Counted from the first letter of the stretch, positions 7,202 through 14,755 are shown. The stretch: DNA of 15,690 bases from an uncultured Gemmatimonadota bacterium (GCA_946480295.1 CAMLIT010000103.1:1-15690); one strand, 5' to 3'. Made by a program: numbers and translations. The notes: generated by a model not told the origin, from the sequence alone.

Positions 7202-7648
7202 ATGAAAACGTTCACCGCCACACCGCGCGACATCCAGCAGCGCTGGTACGTCGTGGACGCCGAGGGGATGGTGCTCGGGCGTCTCGCCGCGGAAGTCGCG
7301 AAGATCATTCGTGGCAAGCACAAGGCGATCTTCACGCCGCACATGGACACCGGTGACAACGTCATCGTCATCAACGCGTCCAAGGTGAAGGTCACCGGCC
7401 GCAAGGCCGAGCAGAAGGCGTACTTCACGCACTCCGGGTACATGGGCCACGACCGCATGATCCCCTTCGCCTCGATGCTCGCCAAGCATCCCGAGCGGGT
7501 GATCGAGAAGGCCGTGCACGGCATGCTCCCGAAGTCCACGCTGGGCCGCCAGGTCCTGCGCCGGAAGCTGCGCGTCTACGCGGGTGCCGAGCATCCGCAC
7601 GTCGCCCAGCAGCCCACGCCGCTCACCTTCACCAAGAGCGAGAAGTAA
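7202..7648 (+). CDS. rplM: 50S ribosomal protein L13
   Basis: Early-assembling large-subunit protein. The 148-residue product is slightly longer than the usual 142-150. Family blocks are clear: [16 protein letters not shown] near the N terminus, [17 protein letters not shown], and the signature [24 protein letters not shown] ahead of the C terminus (given in part). ATG 7202 fits the family start; only a weak AGGT precedes it. It is the first gene of the canonical rplM-rpsI pair, driven by the promoter at 7080-7108. L13 controls its own operon in some bacteria, and the roughly 87-base leader here is long enough for that, but I see no recognisable binding structure. Confidence 0.97.
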   Translation: MKTFTATPRDIQQRWYVVDAEGMVLGRLAAEVAKIIRGKHKAIFTPHMDTGDNVIVINASKVKVTGRKAEQKAYFTHSGYMGHDRMIPFASMLAKHPERVIEKAVHGMLPKSTLGRQVLRRKLRVYAGAEHPHVAQQPTPLTFTKSEK

Positions 7649-7651
7649 TCC

Positions 7652-8044
7652 ATGGCGGACACTCAGATTCATGCGATCGGCCGCCGCAAGGAAGCGGTCT
7701 GCCGGGTGTACGTGAAGCCTGGCTCGGGCAAGTGGGACGTCAACGGCCGCACGCTCGGCGACTACTTCCCGCGTCCGGCGCTCGTCACGGCGATCCAGCA
7801 GGCCTTCGTGGCGACCGACACGCTGGGCCGCTTCGACGTGAAGGCGAACGTGGAAGGGGGCGGCACCACCGGCCAGGCCGGCGCGCTCCGGCTCGCGGTG
7901 GCTCGGGCGCTCGTGAAGATGGACGAGGGGCACCGCCGCAAGCTGCGCGACCTCGGCCTGCTCACGCGCGATGCGCGCGCCGTCGAGCGCAAGAAGCCGG
8001 GCCGGCCGAAGGCACGGAAGCGGTTCCAGTTCTCGAAGCGATAG
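7652..8044 (+). CDS. rpsI: 30S ribosomal protein S9
   Basis: Small-subunit head protein whose C-terminal tail reaches the P-site tRNA. The 130-residue length is standard. Hallmarks are GRRKEAVCRVYV near the start, GGGTTGQAGALRLAVARAL in the middle, and a basic tail ending in the invariant SKR. It begins 3 bases after the rplM stop, so the two are translated from one message. The spacer after it contains heptamer-armed element 2 and no T-rich terminator. Confidence 0.97.
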   Translation: MADTQIHAIGRRKEAVCRVYVKPGSGKWDVNGRTLGDYFPRPALVTAIQQAFVATDTLGRFDVKANVEGGGTTGQAGALRLAVARALVKMDEGHRRKLRDLGLLTRDARAVERKKPGRPKARKRFQFSKR

Positions 8045-8053
8045 AAGACGCTG

Positions 8054-8144
8054 TTGGTCATTGGTAGTTGGTTCTTGGCGTGCCTCAGGACGCGATGCGA
8101 TGGCCTCCCGAGCGGCTCGCCAAGAACCAAGGACCAAAGACGAA
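8054..8144 (+). repeat. Heptamer-armed inverted repeat (element 2), rpsI-rpsB spacer
   Basis: The left arm is four tandem 7-mers at 8054, 8061, 8068 and 8075, each beginning TTGG. The right arm is four tandem 7-mers at 8117, 8124, 8131 and 8138, mostly ending CCAA. The inner 13 bases of each arm pair perfectly; the outer two units pair with about four mismatches. The 35-base loop (8082-8116) contains CGATGCGATGG (8093-8103). Its reverse complement differs from the element 1 loop core by one missing base. Architecture equals element 1 but the heptamer sequence is unrelated. It starts 9 bases after the rpsI stop. Confidence 0.88.
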
Positions 8145-8218
8145 GTACGCGTGATTGCAGTTCATCCCACACGCTGTTCGAGTCTCCACTGGTGCCGAGC
8201 GATCGGTCGTGCGGGACG

Positions 8219-8263
8219 ATGACGACAGCGGAGGCTCAACCAGTAGAGATCACGACACCATGA
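8219..8263 (+). CDS. Possible 14-codon upstream ORF before rpsB
   Basis: ATG 8219 opens a frame reading MTTAEAQPVEITTP, whose TGA (8261-8263) overlaps the rpsB ATG as ATGA. The first eight bases (ATGACGAC) repeat at the rpsB start 41 bases later, and both copies are followed by an ACCAGT block 21-22 bases in. The short frame could therefore be a coupled leader peptide or just the trace of a local duplication. There is only a weak purine stretch (GCGGGA) before it. Such a short frame can arise by chance. Confidence 0.25.
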   Translation: MTTAEAQPVEITTP

Positions 8264-9192
8264 CGACCCCGGTAGTCCCGACCAGTCAGCAGCCGAATCT
8301 CGAGCAGCTTCTCGCTGCCGGTGTCCATTTCGGGCACCAGACCCGTCGCTGGAATCCCAAGATGCGCCGCTTCATCTTCGCCGAGCGCAACGGGATTCAC
8401 ATCATCGACCTCCAGAAGACCCTCCGGCAGATCGAGCTCGCGCAGAAGCTGGTGCGCGAGGTCATCCTGCGCGGCGAGAACGTGCTCTTCGTCTGCACGA
8501 AGACCCAGCTCGCCGGGATCGTGCGCGAGGAGGCGGAGCGCTGCGGCGCGATGTTCATCACCGAGCGCTGGCTCGGCGGCCTCCTCACGAACTTCCAGAC
8601 GGTCAAGAAGCAGATCCGCCGCATGAAGGAGCTCGAGGCGGGCGGCGAGGCCGGCGGCGAGTTCGAGAACTACACCAAGAAGGAGCAGCTGATGCTCTCG
8701 CGCGAGCGCGAGAAGCTCAGCAAGTACCTCGCGGGCATCAAGAACATGACGCGGCTGCCCGGGCTCATGTTCGTCGTCGACACGAAGAAGGAGCGCATCG
8801 CCGTCAGCGAGGCGAACAAGCTCGGCATCCCGATCATCGGCATCGTGGACACCAACGCCGACCCGGACCAGATCACGGTCCCGATCGCCGGCAACGACGA
8901 CGCGATCCGCTCGGTGGAGCTGATCACGAAGGCGATCGCCGACGCGATCCTCGAGGCCCGGCGCGAGGCGCCGATCCGCGAGGAGGTCGAGGAGGGCGAG
9001 AGCTACACCTACAGCTCGGACCGCGGCGCGGAGCCGGAGGGCGAGGGTGACAAGAAGCGCCGTCGCCGTCCGCGGCGCCGGCGGGCGAAGCCGGAGGCGA
9101 TCGCCGCCCGGCTGAAGGCGCCGGGTGAAGAGGGCGAGGCCGAGGCGGGCACCGAGGCAGGCGGCGAGGGCGAGACGGAAGCGGCCGAGTGA
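8260..9192 (+). CDS. rpsB: 30S ribosomal protein S2 with long charged C-terminal tail
   Basis: Small-subunit protein required for S1 binding. The 310-residue product has the full family core: LLAAGVHFGHQTRRWNPKM near the N terminus, RWLGGLLTNFQT, LPGLMFVVDTKKE, and GIPIIGIVDTNADPD, ending around residue 240. A further roughly 70 residues, absent from the typical 230-260-residue S2, contain a basic block KKRRRRPRRRR (265-275) and then an acidic Glu/Gly/Ala run to the end. ATG 8260 is preferred over the in-frame TTG 8155, because the family starts just before the LLxAGVHFGHQ motif. No strong Shine-Dalgarno precedes it. It heads the rpsB-tsf-pyrH-frr cluster. I see no convincing promoter in 8145-8259. 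Confidence 0.96.
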   Translation: MTTPVVPTSQQPNLEQLLAAGVHFGHQTRRWNPKMRRFIFAERNGIHIIDLQKTLRQIELAQKLVREVILRGENVLFVCTKTQLAGIVREEAERCGAMFITERWLGGLLTNFQTVKKQIRRMKELEAGGEAGGEFENYTKKEQLMLSREREKLSKYLAGIKNMTRLPGLMFVVDTKKERIAVSEANKLGIPIIGIVDTNADPDQITVPIAGNDDAIRSVELITKAIADAILEARREAPIREEVEEGESYTYSSDRGAEPEGEGDKKRRRRPRRRRAKPEAIAARLKAPGEEGEAEAGTEAGGEGETEAAE

Positions 9193-9258
9193 GGCTGACG
9201 GCGAGTGCGCGGCGCCACGGGCGCCTCGCTCCGCCGACCCGGGTCGACTAAACTCAAT

Positions 9259-9286
9259 ACGCCGCCGGCATCCACCGGCGGCGTTT
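9259..9286 (+). terminator. rpsB-tsf attenuator-like hairpin
   Basis: A perfect 10-bp stem (9259-9268 with 9275-9284) around the loop CATCCA runs into TTT. A second, imperfect GC-rich hairpin lies just upstream (9207-9229). The U-run is too short for full termination, so partial read-through into tsf is likely. An attenuator-like structure between rpsB and tsf is also known in enteric bacteria. Confidence 0.6.
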
Positions 9287-9310
9287 CCACGAACGAAGGA
9301 CGCGAAAGAG

Positions 9311-9913
9311 ATGGCTGCGACAATCAGCGCGAAGGAAGTGCAGGAGCTCCGGCAGCGCACCGGCGCCGGCATGATGGAGTGCAAGAAGGCGCTCGAGGAG
9401 ACGAACGGCGACGTCGAGAAGGCCGTCGAGCACCTGCGGAAGAAGGGGATCGCCAAGGCGGAGAAGCGCGCCGGCCGCGCCGCGAGCGAGGGGATCATCG
9501 GCAGCTACATCCACCACAACCACAAGGTGGGCGTAATGGTCGAGGTCAACTGCGAGACGGACTTCGTCGCGCGCACCGACGACTTCAAGAACCTCGTGAA
9601 GTCGATCGCCGAGCACATCGCCGCGGCGGCGCCGCTGGCGGTGGACAAGGAGGGCGTGCCCGCCGAGGTGATCGAGCGCGAGCGCCGCATCGCCGAGGAG
9701 CAGGTCAAGGCGAGCGGCAAGCCGGCGAACATCGTCCCCAAGATCGTCGAGGGGAAGATCGAGGCGTACTACAAGGACGTCACCCTGCTCAACCAGCCCT
9801 GGGTCCGCGAGCCGAAGAAGACGATCGGGGAGCTGATCAAGGAGACGTCGGGCAAGGTCGGCGAGAACATCCAGGTGCGCCGGTTCGTCCGTTACCAGCT
9901 GGGCGAGGCGTGA
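9311..9913 (+). CDS. tsf: Elongation factor Ts
   Basis: Guanine-nucleotide exchange factor for EF-Tu. The 200-residue product is of the short type seen for example in Thermus, not the 280-residue enteric type. The N-terminal UBA-like signature [16 protein letters not shown] and the [10 protein letters not shown] motif that contacts EF-Tu are both present. The C-terminal part keeps [19 protein letters not shown] 9311 is supported by AAGGA (9296-9300) ten bases upstream. Its stop overlaps the pyrH GTG start (GTGA). Confidence 0.97.
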   Translation: MAATISAKEVQELRQRTGAGMMECKKALEETNGDVEKAVEHLRKKGIAKAEKRAGRAASEGIIGSYIHHNHKVGVMVEVNCETDFVARTDDFKNLVKSIAEHIAAAAPLAVDKEGVPAEVIERERRIAEEQVKASGKPANIVPKIVEGKIEAYYKDVTLLNQPWVREPKKTIGELIKETSGKVGENIQVRRFVRYQLGEA

Positions 9914-10638
9914 CGGCGACTGCGGCCGGCCTGCGCTACCCGCGAATCCTCCTGAAGCTCTCCGGCGAGGCGCTCGCCGGAGACAAGGGGGCCGGGCCGT
10001 TCGACTTCGACACGATCAGCCGATTGGCCGACGAGGTGGTGCAACTCTCGGCCATCGGCGCCTCGGTCGGCCTCGTCATCGGGGGCGGCAACATCATCCG
10101 TGGCAGCCAGCTCTCGAAGATGGGGATGGACCGGGTGAGCGCCGACTACATGGGGATGCTCGGCACGATCATCAACGGCCTCGCCGTGCAGGACGTGCTC
10201 GAGCGCAAGGGGATCGACACGCGCGTGATGACCGCGATCCGGATGGAGGAGCTCGCGGAGCCCTACATCCGGCGGCGCGCCGTGCGCCACCTCGAGAAGG
10301 GGCGCACGGTGATCTTTGCCGGCGGCACGGGGAACCCGTACTTTTCCACCGACACCGCCGCGGTGCTGCGCGCCATCCAGATCAAGGCCGACGTCATCAT
10401 CAAGGCGACCAGCGTCGAAGGGGTCTACTCGGCCGACCCCAAGCGGGACCCGAACGCGAAGTTCTACGACGAGATCAGCTATCGCGATGTGATGCTGGAG
10501 GAGCTCAAGGTGATCGACCAGACGGCGATCACGTTGTGCAAGGAGAATCAGCTGCCGCTGATCGTCCTCAACATTCACCGCCCTGGCGCGATCGTGAGCG
10601 CGGTTCGCGGCGAGCGCGTGGGCACCCTGGTCCGATGA
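9910..10638 (+). CDS. pyrH: UMP kinase
   Basis: Phosphorylates UMP to UDP with ATP; amino-acid-kinase fold, normally hexameric and controlled by GTP and UTP. The 242-residue length is standard. Visible motifs are LLKLSGEAL, the phosphate-binding [30 protein letters not shown], and [18 protein letters not shown] with the following [18 protein letters not shown] region. The GTG at 9910 is chosen because it overlaps the tsf stop as GTGA and has GGCGAGG just ahead. The frame extends much further upstream but reads through tsf out of frame. It overlaps frr as ATGA. Confidence 0.96.
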   Translation: MTATAAGLRYPRILLKLSGEALAGDKGAGPFDFDTISRLADEVVQLSAIGASVGLVIGGGNIIRGSQLSKMGMDRVSADYMGMLGTIINGLAVQDVLERKGIDTRVMTAIRMEELAEPYIRRRAVRHLEKGRTVIFAGGTGNPYFSTDTAAVLRAIQIKADVIIKATSVEGVYSADPKRDPNAKFYDEISYRDVMLEELKVIDQTAITLCKENQLPLIVLNIHRPGAIVSAVRGERVGTLVR

Positions 10639-11189
10639 GCACTATCCCGCAGATCCTGAAGGACACGCGCGCCCAGATGGACAAGGCCGTGGACGGCACG
10701 CGCAAGGAGTTCCAGTCCGTCCGCTCCGGCAAGGCGTCGCCGAGCATGCTCGACACGGTGCGCGTCGAGGCATACGGCTCGCTGCTGCCGCTGAACCAGG
10801 TGGCGACGGTGAACGCGCCGGAGCCGCGCGTCCTCATCGTCACCCCCTTCGACAAGGGGCAGACGAAGGCGGTCGAGAAGGCGATCCGCGAGGCGGATCT
10901 CGGCCTCGATCCCGCCTCGCAGGGGAACGTGATCCGCGTCCCGCTGCCGTCCATGAACGAGCAGCGGCGCAAGGAGCTCGTGAAGGTCGTGCACAAGTAC
11001 GCGGAGGATGGCCGGATCGCGATCCGCCACGCGCGCACGCACGCCCGCGACACGCTGAAGAAGATGCAGGGCGTCAGCGAGGACGACGTGAAGCACGCGG
11101 AGAAGGAGCTCCAGAAGCTGCACGACGACTACATCCACAAGATCGACGAGATGATCAAGGCCAAAGAGGCCGAGATCATGGAAGTCTGA
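10635..11189 (+). CDS. frr: Ribosome recycling factor
   Basis: Splits the post-termination ribosome together with EF-G. The 184-residue product matches the family's usual 185. It shows the three-helix-bundle start ([25 protein letters not shown]), the beta domain ([26 protein letters not shown]), and the [17 protein letters not shown] block (some quoted in part from longer motifs). ATG 10635 overlaps the pyrH stop. The stop is only 10 bases before cdsA. Confidence 0.97.
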   Translation: MSTIPQILKDTRAQMDKAVDGTRKEFQSVRSGKASPSMLDTVRVEAYGSLLPLNQVATVNAPEPRVLIVTPFDKGQTKAVEKAIREADLGLDPASQGNVIRVPLPSMNEQRRKELVKVVHKYAEDGRIAIRHARTHARDTLKKMQGVSEDDVKHAEKELQKLHDDYIHKIDEMIKAKEAEIMEV

Positions 11190-11199
11190 GAGGGCCCGC

Positions 11200-12090
11200 G
11201 TGTCGGAGCTGACACGCCGCGTCCTCTTCTCGATCGTCGCCGCGCCGCTCGCCCTCCTCATCGTGCTCGCGGGGAGCTGGCCGCTGGCGGCCCTCCTCGC
11301 GATCGCGTCGGCGCTCGCCGCCTGGGAGTTCTTCCGCCTGGCGCGCGCCGACGGGCTCACGCCCCTCGACGACCTGGGCATCGCCCTCGCCGGCATCGTG
11401 CCCCTGGCGGTGCACGCGCACTACCTGGGGCTGCTGCCCTTCCCGATGTTCGCCCTCCCGCTCGCCGTGCTCGTGCTCCTCGCGCTGGCGATCTGGCTGC
11501 GTGGGGTGGACGGCAAGCCGCTCGGCGCCGTCTCCTCCACCGTGCTCGGGATCGTCTATACGGGCGGGATGCTGAGCTTCGGCTACGCGATCCGTTATCA
11601 TGACTACACGATCGGCGCGGTGCAGGTGCCGGTCGGGTCGGGAGCGATCGGCATTCCCGCCGGCGGGCTGCTGCTCATCCTGCCGTTGCTCCTCACCTGG
11701 GGCACCGACATCGGCGCGTATTTCATCGGCCGCGCCTTCGGCAAGCGCAAGCTCATCCCCGCGGTGAGCCCGGGAAAGACGGTGGCTGGCGCGTGGGGCG
11801 GACTGCTGACGAGCGTGATCATCGCCTGGCTGTATCTCCAGTTCGTGCTGCGCCCCGCGACGCACCTCGCCATGAGCGGCGCGGGCGTGATCGTCTTCGG
11901 CGTCGTCGTCAGCGTCGCGGCGCAGCTCGGGGACCTGGTGGAGTCGCTGCTCAAGCGAGAGGCGGGGGTGAAGGACAGCTCGCACCTGATCCCTGGCCAC
12001 GGCGGCGTCCTCGATCGCATCGACAGCCTGCTGTTCGTGCTCCCGGTCTCGTACGCGCTGCTCACCTGGCTGCTGGTCTGGGCACCATGA
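11200..12090 (+). CDS. cdsA: Phosphatidate cytidylyltransferase (CDP-diglyceride synthase)
   Basis: Inner-membrane enzyme making CDP-diacylglycerol from phosphatidate and CTP, the branch point for bacterial phospholipids. The 296-residue protein has several hydrophobic helices from residue 8 onward. Near its C terminus it carries the family signature: KR at 252-253, KD at 258-259, PGHGG at 265-269 and DRID at 272-275. The GTG start at 11200 is supported by GAGAGGG (11188-11194) five bases upstream, which overlaps the frr stop. In many bacteria uppS lies between frr and cdsA; here there is no room for it. It overlaps dxr as ATGA. Confidence 0.95.
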   Translation: MSELTRRVLFSIVAAPLALLIVLAGSWPLAALLAIASALAAWEFFRLARADGLTPLDDLGIALAGIVPLAVHAHYLGLLPFPMFALPLAVLVLLALAIWLRGVDGKPLGAVSSTVLGIVYTGGMLSFGYAIRYHDYTIGAVQVPVGSGAIGIPAGGLLLILPLLLTWGTDIGAYFIGRAFGKRKLIPAVSPGKTVAGAWGGLLTSVIIAWLYLQFVLRPATHLAMSGAGVIVFGVVVSVAAQLGDLVESLLKREAGVKDSSHLIPGHGGVLDRIDSLLFVLPVSYALLTWLLVWAP

Positions 12091-13235
12091 CCGCGCGGGG
12101 CGTGGCGATCCTCGGCTCGACGGGGAGCATCGGGACGACGGCGCTGCGCGTGCTGGGCCGGCAACGGGAGCGGTTCCGGGTCGCGGCGCTCACGGCCTTC
12201 AGCAACGCCGCGCTCCTGCGGGAGCAGGCGGAGCAGTTCCGACCCAGCTTCGTCGGGATCGTGAACGAGAGCGGCACCGTCGGTCCCTGGCGCGAAGACA
12301 ACGTGTGGTGCTGCGGCACCGAGTCGCTGGTGACGGCGGCGACGCGCGACGACGTGGACATCGTGCTGAACGCCGTCGTCGGCGCGGCCGGCCTCGACGC
12401 CACCCTCGCGGCGCTGCAGCGGGGGAAGCGCGTCGCCCTGGCGAACAAGGAGACGCTCGTCATGGCGGGCGAGCTCGTGAGCCGCGCCTCGCGCCAGGGT
12501 GGAGGCGAGGTCGTGCCGGTGGACAGCGAACACAGCGCCATCCTGCAGTGCATCGCGGGGCGTCCGGGGGTCAGCGTCCGGCGCGTCATCGTCACCGCCT
12601 CGGGCGGCCCCTTCCGCCAGTGGAGCCGCGAGCAGCTCGAGCGGGCGACGCTCGATGACGCGCTCCGCCACCCCACCTGGCGCATGGGCCGCAAGATCAC
12701 CGTCGACAGCGCGACGCTGGCGAACAAGGCGCTGGAGGTGATCGAGGCGCACTTCCTCTTCGGTCTCCCCTACGACCGGATCGAGGTGGTGGTGCACCCG
12801 CAGAGCGTGGTGCACTCGTTCGTCGAGTTCGTGGACGGCAGCGTGCTCGCGCAGCTCGGCGTGCCGAGCATGGAGCTGCCGGTGCTGTACGCGCTGACCC
12901 ACCCGGAGCGTGTGCCCGACACCGGGGTACCACCCTTCGACCCGGTGGAGCTCTCGCCGCTGACCTTCGAGCCGGTGCGCCTCGACGCCTTCCCGATGCT
13001 GCGGCTGGGGATCGACGCGGGGCGCCGGGGCGGAGCGGCGCCGGCGGTGTTCAACGCGGCGAACGAACAGGCGGTGGCGCTCTTCCTCGAGGGCCGTCTG
13101 CGCTTCACCGATATTTCCCGGGCGGTGGCGGCGGCACTGGGGGTGCTGTCCGACGAGGCCGGGGACAGCCGCGAGGCGATCCTCGCGGCCGATGCCGCCG
13201 CCAGACGTCTCGTGCTGGAACGGTTCCGATGCTAG
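12087..13235 (+). CDS. dxr: 1-deoxy-D-xylulose 5-phosphate reductoisomerase
   Basis: Second enzyme of the MEP isoprenoid pathway; converts DXP to MEP with NADPH. The 382-residue product has the NADPH-binding ILGSTGSIG at residues 8-16, ANKETLVMAG, and metal-binding D146 and E148 in VDSEHSA. It also has E220 in the LEVIEAHFLF region (equivalent to the third metal ligand), HPQSVVHS, and FNAANEQAVALFLEG near the C terminus. All key residues are intact. ATG 12087 overlaps the cdsA stop, and its own stop overlaps the rseP start by 7 bases. Confidence 0.97.
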   Translation: MTARGVAILGSTGSIGTTALRVLGRQRERFRVAALTAFSNAALLREQAEQFRPSFVGIVNESGTVGPWREDNVWCCGTESLVTAATRDDVDIVLNAVVGAAGLDATLAALQRGKRVALANKETLVMAGELVSRASRQGGGEVVPVDSEHSAILQCIAGRPGVSVRRVIVTASGGPFRQWSREQLERATLDDALRHPTWRMGRKITVDSATLANKALEVIEAHFLFGLPYDRIEVVVHPQSVVHSFVEFVDGSVLAQLGVPSMELPVLYALTHPERVPDTGVPPFDPVELSPLTFEPVRLDAFPMLRLGIDAGRRGGAAPAVFNAANEQAVALFLEGRLRFTDISRAVAAALGVLSDEAGDSREAILAADAAARRLVLERFRC

Positions 13236-14656
13236 CGATCCTCGCTCCGCTCCTCGTCTTCGGGCTCGTGATCTTCGTGCACGAGTTCGGGCACTTCCTC
13301 GCCGCCAAGGCGACGGGCGTCTACGCGCCGCGCTTCGCCATCGGCTTCGGGCCGTCGCTGTGGCATCACCGCTTCGGCGAGACGGAGTACACGCTCAACG
13401 TGCTCCCCCTCGGCGGCTTCGTGCGCATGGCGTCGCGCCACGACGACGAGATGGCGTTCATCGAGGGCGGGAGCGAGGCGGCGTCGCGGCGCGGCGAGGC
13501 GGACGCGGACTACGACCCGGAGGCGCTGATGCCCTTCGGCCCGAAGCCCGTTCCCGAGCACCGGCTGTTCGAGAGCAAACCGCTCTGGGCGCGGATCATC
13601 ATCATGATCGCCGGCGTGACGATGAACATCCTGCTCGGCTTCGTCGTGTCCGTCGTGCTCGCGTTCCACTACGGCAGGAGCGTCGTCGAGACTCGGGTGG
13701 TGGGCTCGGTCCATCCGCCGGCGAGCGCGCCGGCGCTGGCGCAGCTCCAGCCGGGCGACACCGTGCGCGCGGTGAACGGCGTGCCGGTGCGCACCTGGAA
13801 CGACGTGGAGAAGGAGATCGTGGGCAGCCAGGGCGCGGTGACCTTCGCGACCCAGCGCGGCACGGTCCGCGTCGCCCTCGGGCGGGGCACGTCGCCTGAC
13901 GACGTCGCCGAGGCGATCGACTACTACATCCCGGCCGTGATGGACTCGATCATCCCGGGCGACCGCGCGGCGGCGGCGGGCTTCCAGGCGGGCGACAGCG
14001 TGGTGTCGATCGGCGGCGCGCCGGTGCGGAGCTGGTTCGACCTCGTGAACCGGGTGAGCCAGTCGCCGAACACCCCGCTCACCTTCGAGGTGGCGCGGGG
14101 CGGAGCGCTCCGGACCCTGACCGTCACGCCACGGGCGGTGCAGGCGCAGGACTCGGCGACCGGGACGCCGAAGCAGGTCGGGAAGATCGGGGCGGCGCCG
14201 CGGGACCCCGTGGGCCGGCAGCCCGTCGGGCCGGTGGAGGCGGTGGAAGCCGGCGCGCGCGCCACCTGGGTCACCTCGGCATCGATCGTCGGGTTCGTCA
14301 AGAAGCTGTTCACCGGCGAGCTCTCGGTGCGCAACCTGGGCGGGCCGGTCGCCATCACGCGCGTATCGGTCCAGGCGGCGCGGAGCGGGCCGGAGCAGCT
14401 CTTCTGGCTGATCGCCTTCCTCAGCATCAACGTGGCGATCCTCAACCTGCTGCCGATCCCGATCCTCGACGGGGGGCAGATCCTGCTGAACGTGGTGGAG
14501 TCGGCGAAGGGAAGCCCGTTCAGCCTGCGGACGCGGGAGTACATCCTGCGATTCGGGCTGCTGGCGATCGCGCTGCTCTTCGTGATGGTGATGTACAACG
14601 ACACCCACGATCTCTTCGGCCGGCTGTTCGGATGGGTGGCTCGGCTGTTTGGCTAA
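13229..14656 (+). CDS. rseP: Site-2 zinc metalloprotease, RseP family
   Basis: Intramembrane protease of the envelope-stress type that cleaves anti-sigma factors or signal-peptide remnants. The 475 residues show the zinc motif HEFGH (18-22) in the first membrane helix. Two PDZ domains follow (about 155-218 and 233-305). Then comes the C-terminal membrane region with NLLPIPILDGG, whose D414 supplies the third zinc ligand. Between LGGFVRM (61-67) and FESKPLWARI (about 114) lies an acidic stretch of roughly 45 residues, longer than in the enteric enzyme. ATG 13229 is inside the end of dxr. The bamA gene that often follows in Proteobacteria is absent. Confidence 0.93.
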   Translation: MLAILAPLLVFGLVIFVHEFGHFLAAKATGVYAPRFAIGFGPSLWHHRFGETEYTLNVLPLGGFVRMASRHDDEMAFIEGGSEAASRRGEADADYDPEALMPFGPKPVPEHRLFESKPLWARIIIMIAGVTMNILLGFVVSVVLAFHYGRSVVETRVVGSVHPPASAPALAQLQPGDTVRAVNGVPVRTWNDVEKEIVGSQGAVTFATQRGTVRVALGRGTSPDDVAEAIDYYIPAVMDSIIPGDRAAAAGFQAGDSVVSIGGAPVRSWFDLVNRVSQSPNTPLTFEVARGGALRTLTVTPRAVQAQDSATGTPKQVGKIGAAPRDPVGRQPVGPVEAVEAGARATWVTSASIVGFVKKLFTGELSVRNLGGPVAITRVSVQAARSGPEQLFWLIAFLSINVAILNLLPIPILDGGQILLNVVESAKGSPFSLRTREYILRFGLLAIALLFVMVMYNDTHDLFGRLFGWVARLFG

Positions 14657-14664
14657 GTCTTCCC

Positions 14665-14693
14665 TTTACACCGTCTTACCGGCGCGGTAAGTT
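14665..14693 (+). promoter_or_regulatory. Promoter of rpsO(-pnp)
   Basis: TTTACA (14665-14670) and TAAGTT (14688-14693) are separated by exactly 17 bases, the optimal sigma-70 spacing. An inverted repeat, CTTACC (14675-14680) and GGTAAG (14686-14691), covers the spacer and the first bases of the -10. It could be an operator or simply a weak hairpin. The bases following the -10 match those of the rplM promoter at the same distance. Confidence 0.7.
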
Positions 14694-14720
14694 TCGAGTC
14701 TGCGAAAAACGGCGATAACG

Positions 14721-14737
14721 GCCGCCACCGTGGCGGC
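14721..14737 (+). promoter_or_regulatory. rpsO leader hairpin
   Basis: A perfect 7-bp GC stem (14721-14727 with 14731-14737) with loop CCG lies 18 bases before the rpsO ATG. The roughly 56-base leader has no Shine-Dalgarno sequence. S15 represses its own translation through leader structures in several bacterial groups, so this hairpin is a candidate binding site. That role is inference. Confidence 0.4.
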
Positions 14738-14755
14738 GCTCACCAGTTCCCAGTC

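Noticed and set aside
8172..8188. GTTCGAGTCTC resembling a tRNA T-arm in the rpsB leader
   Set aside because: The flanking bases do not form the 5-bp T stem, and no acceptor, D or anticodon arms are present.
8155..8259. TTG 8155 as an earlier rpsB start
   Set aside because: The extra 35 residues do not resemble S2, and the family motif begins shortly after ATG 8260.
8236..9498. Minus-strand open frame opposite rpsB and tsf
   Set aside because: Low-complexity Arg/Leu/Ala translation without motifs, fully explained by the well-identified + strand genes.
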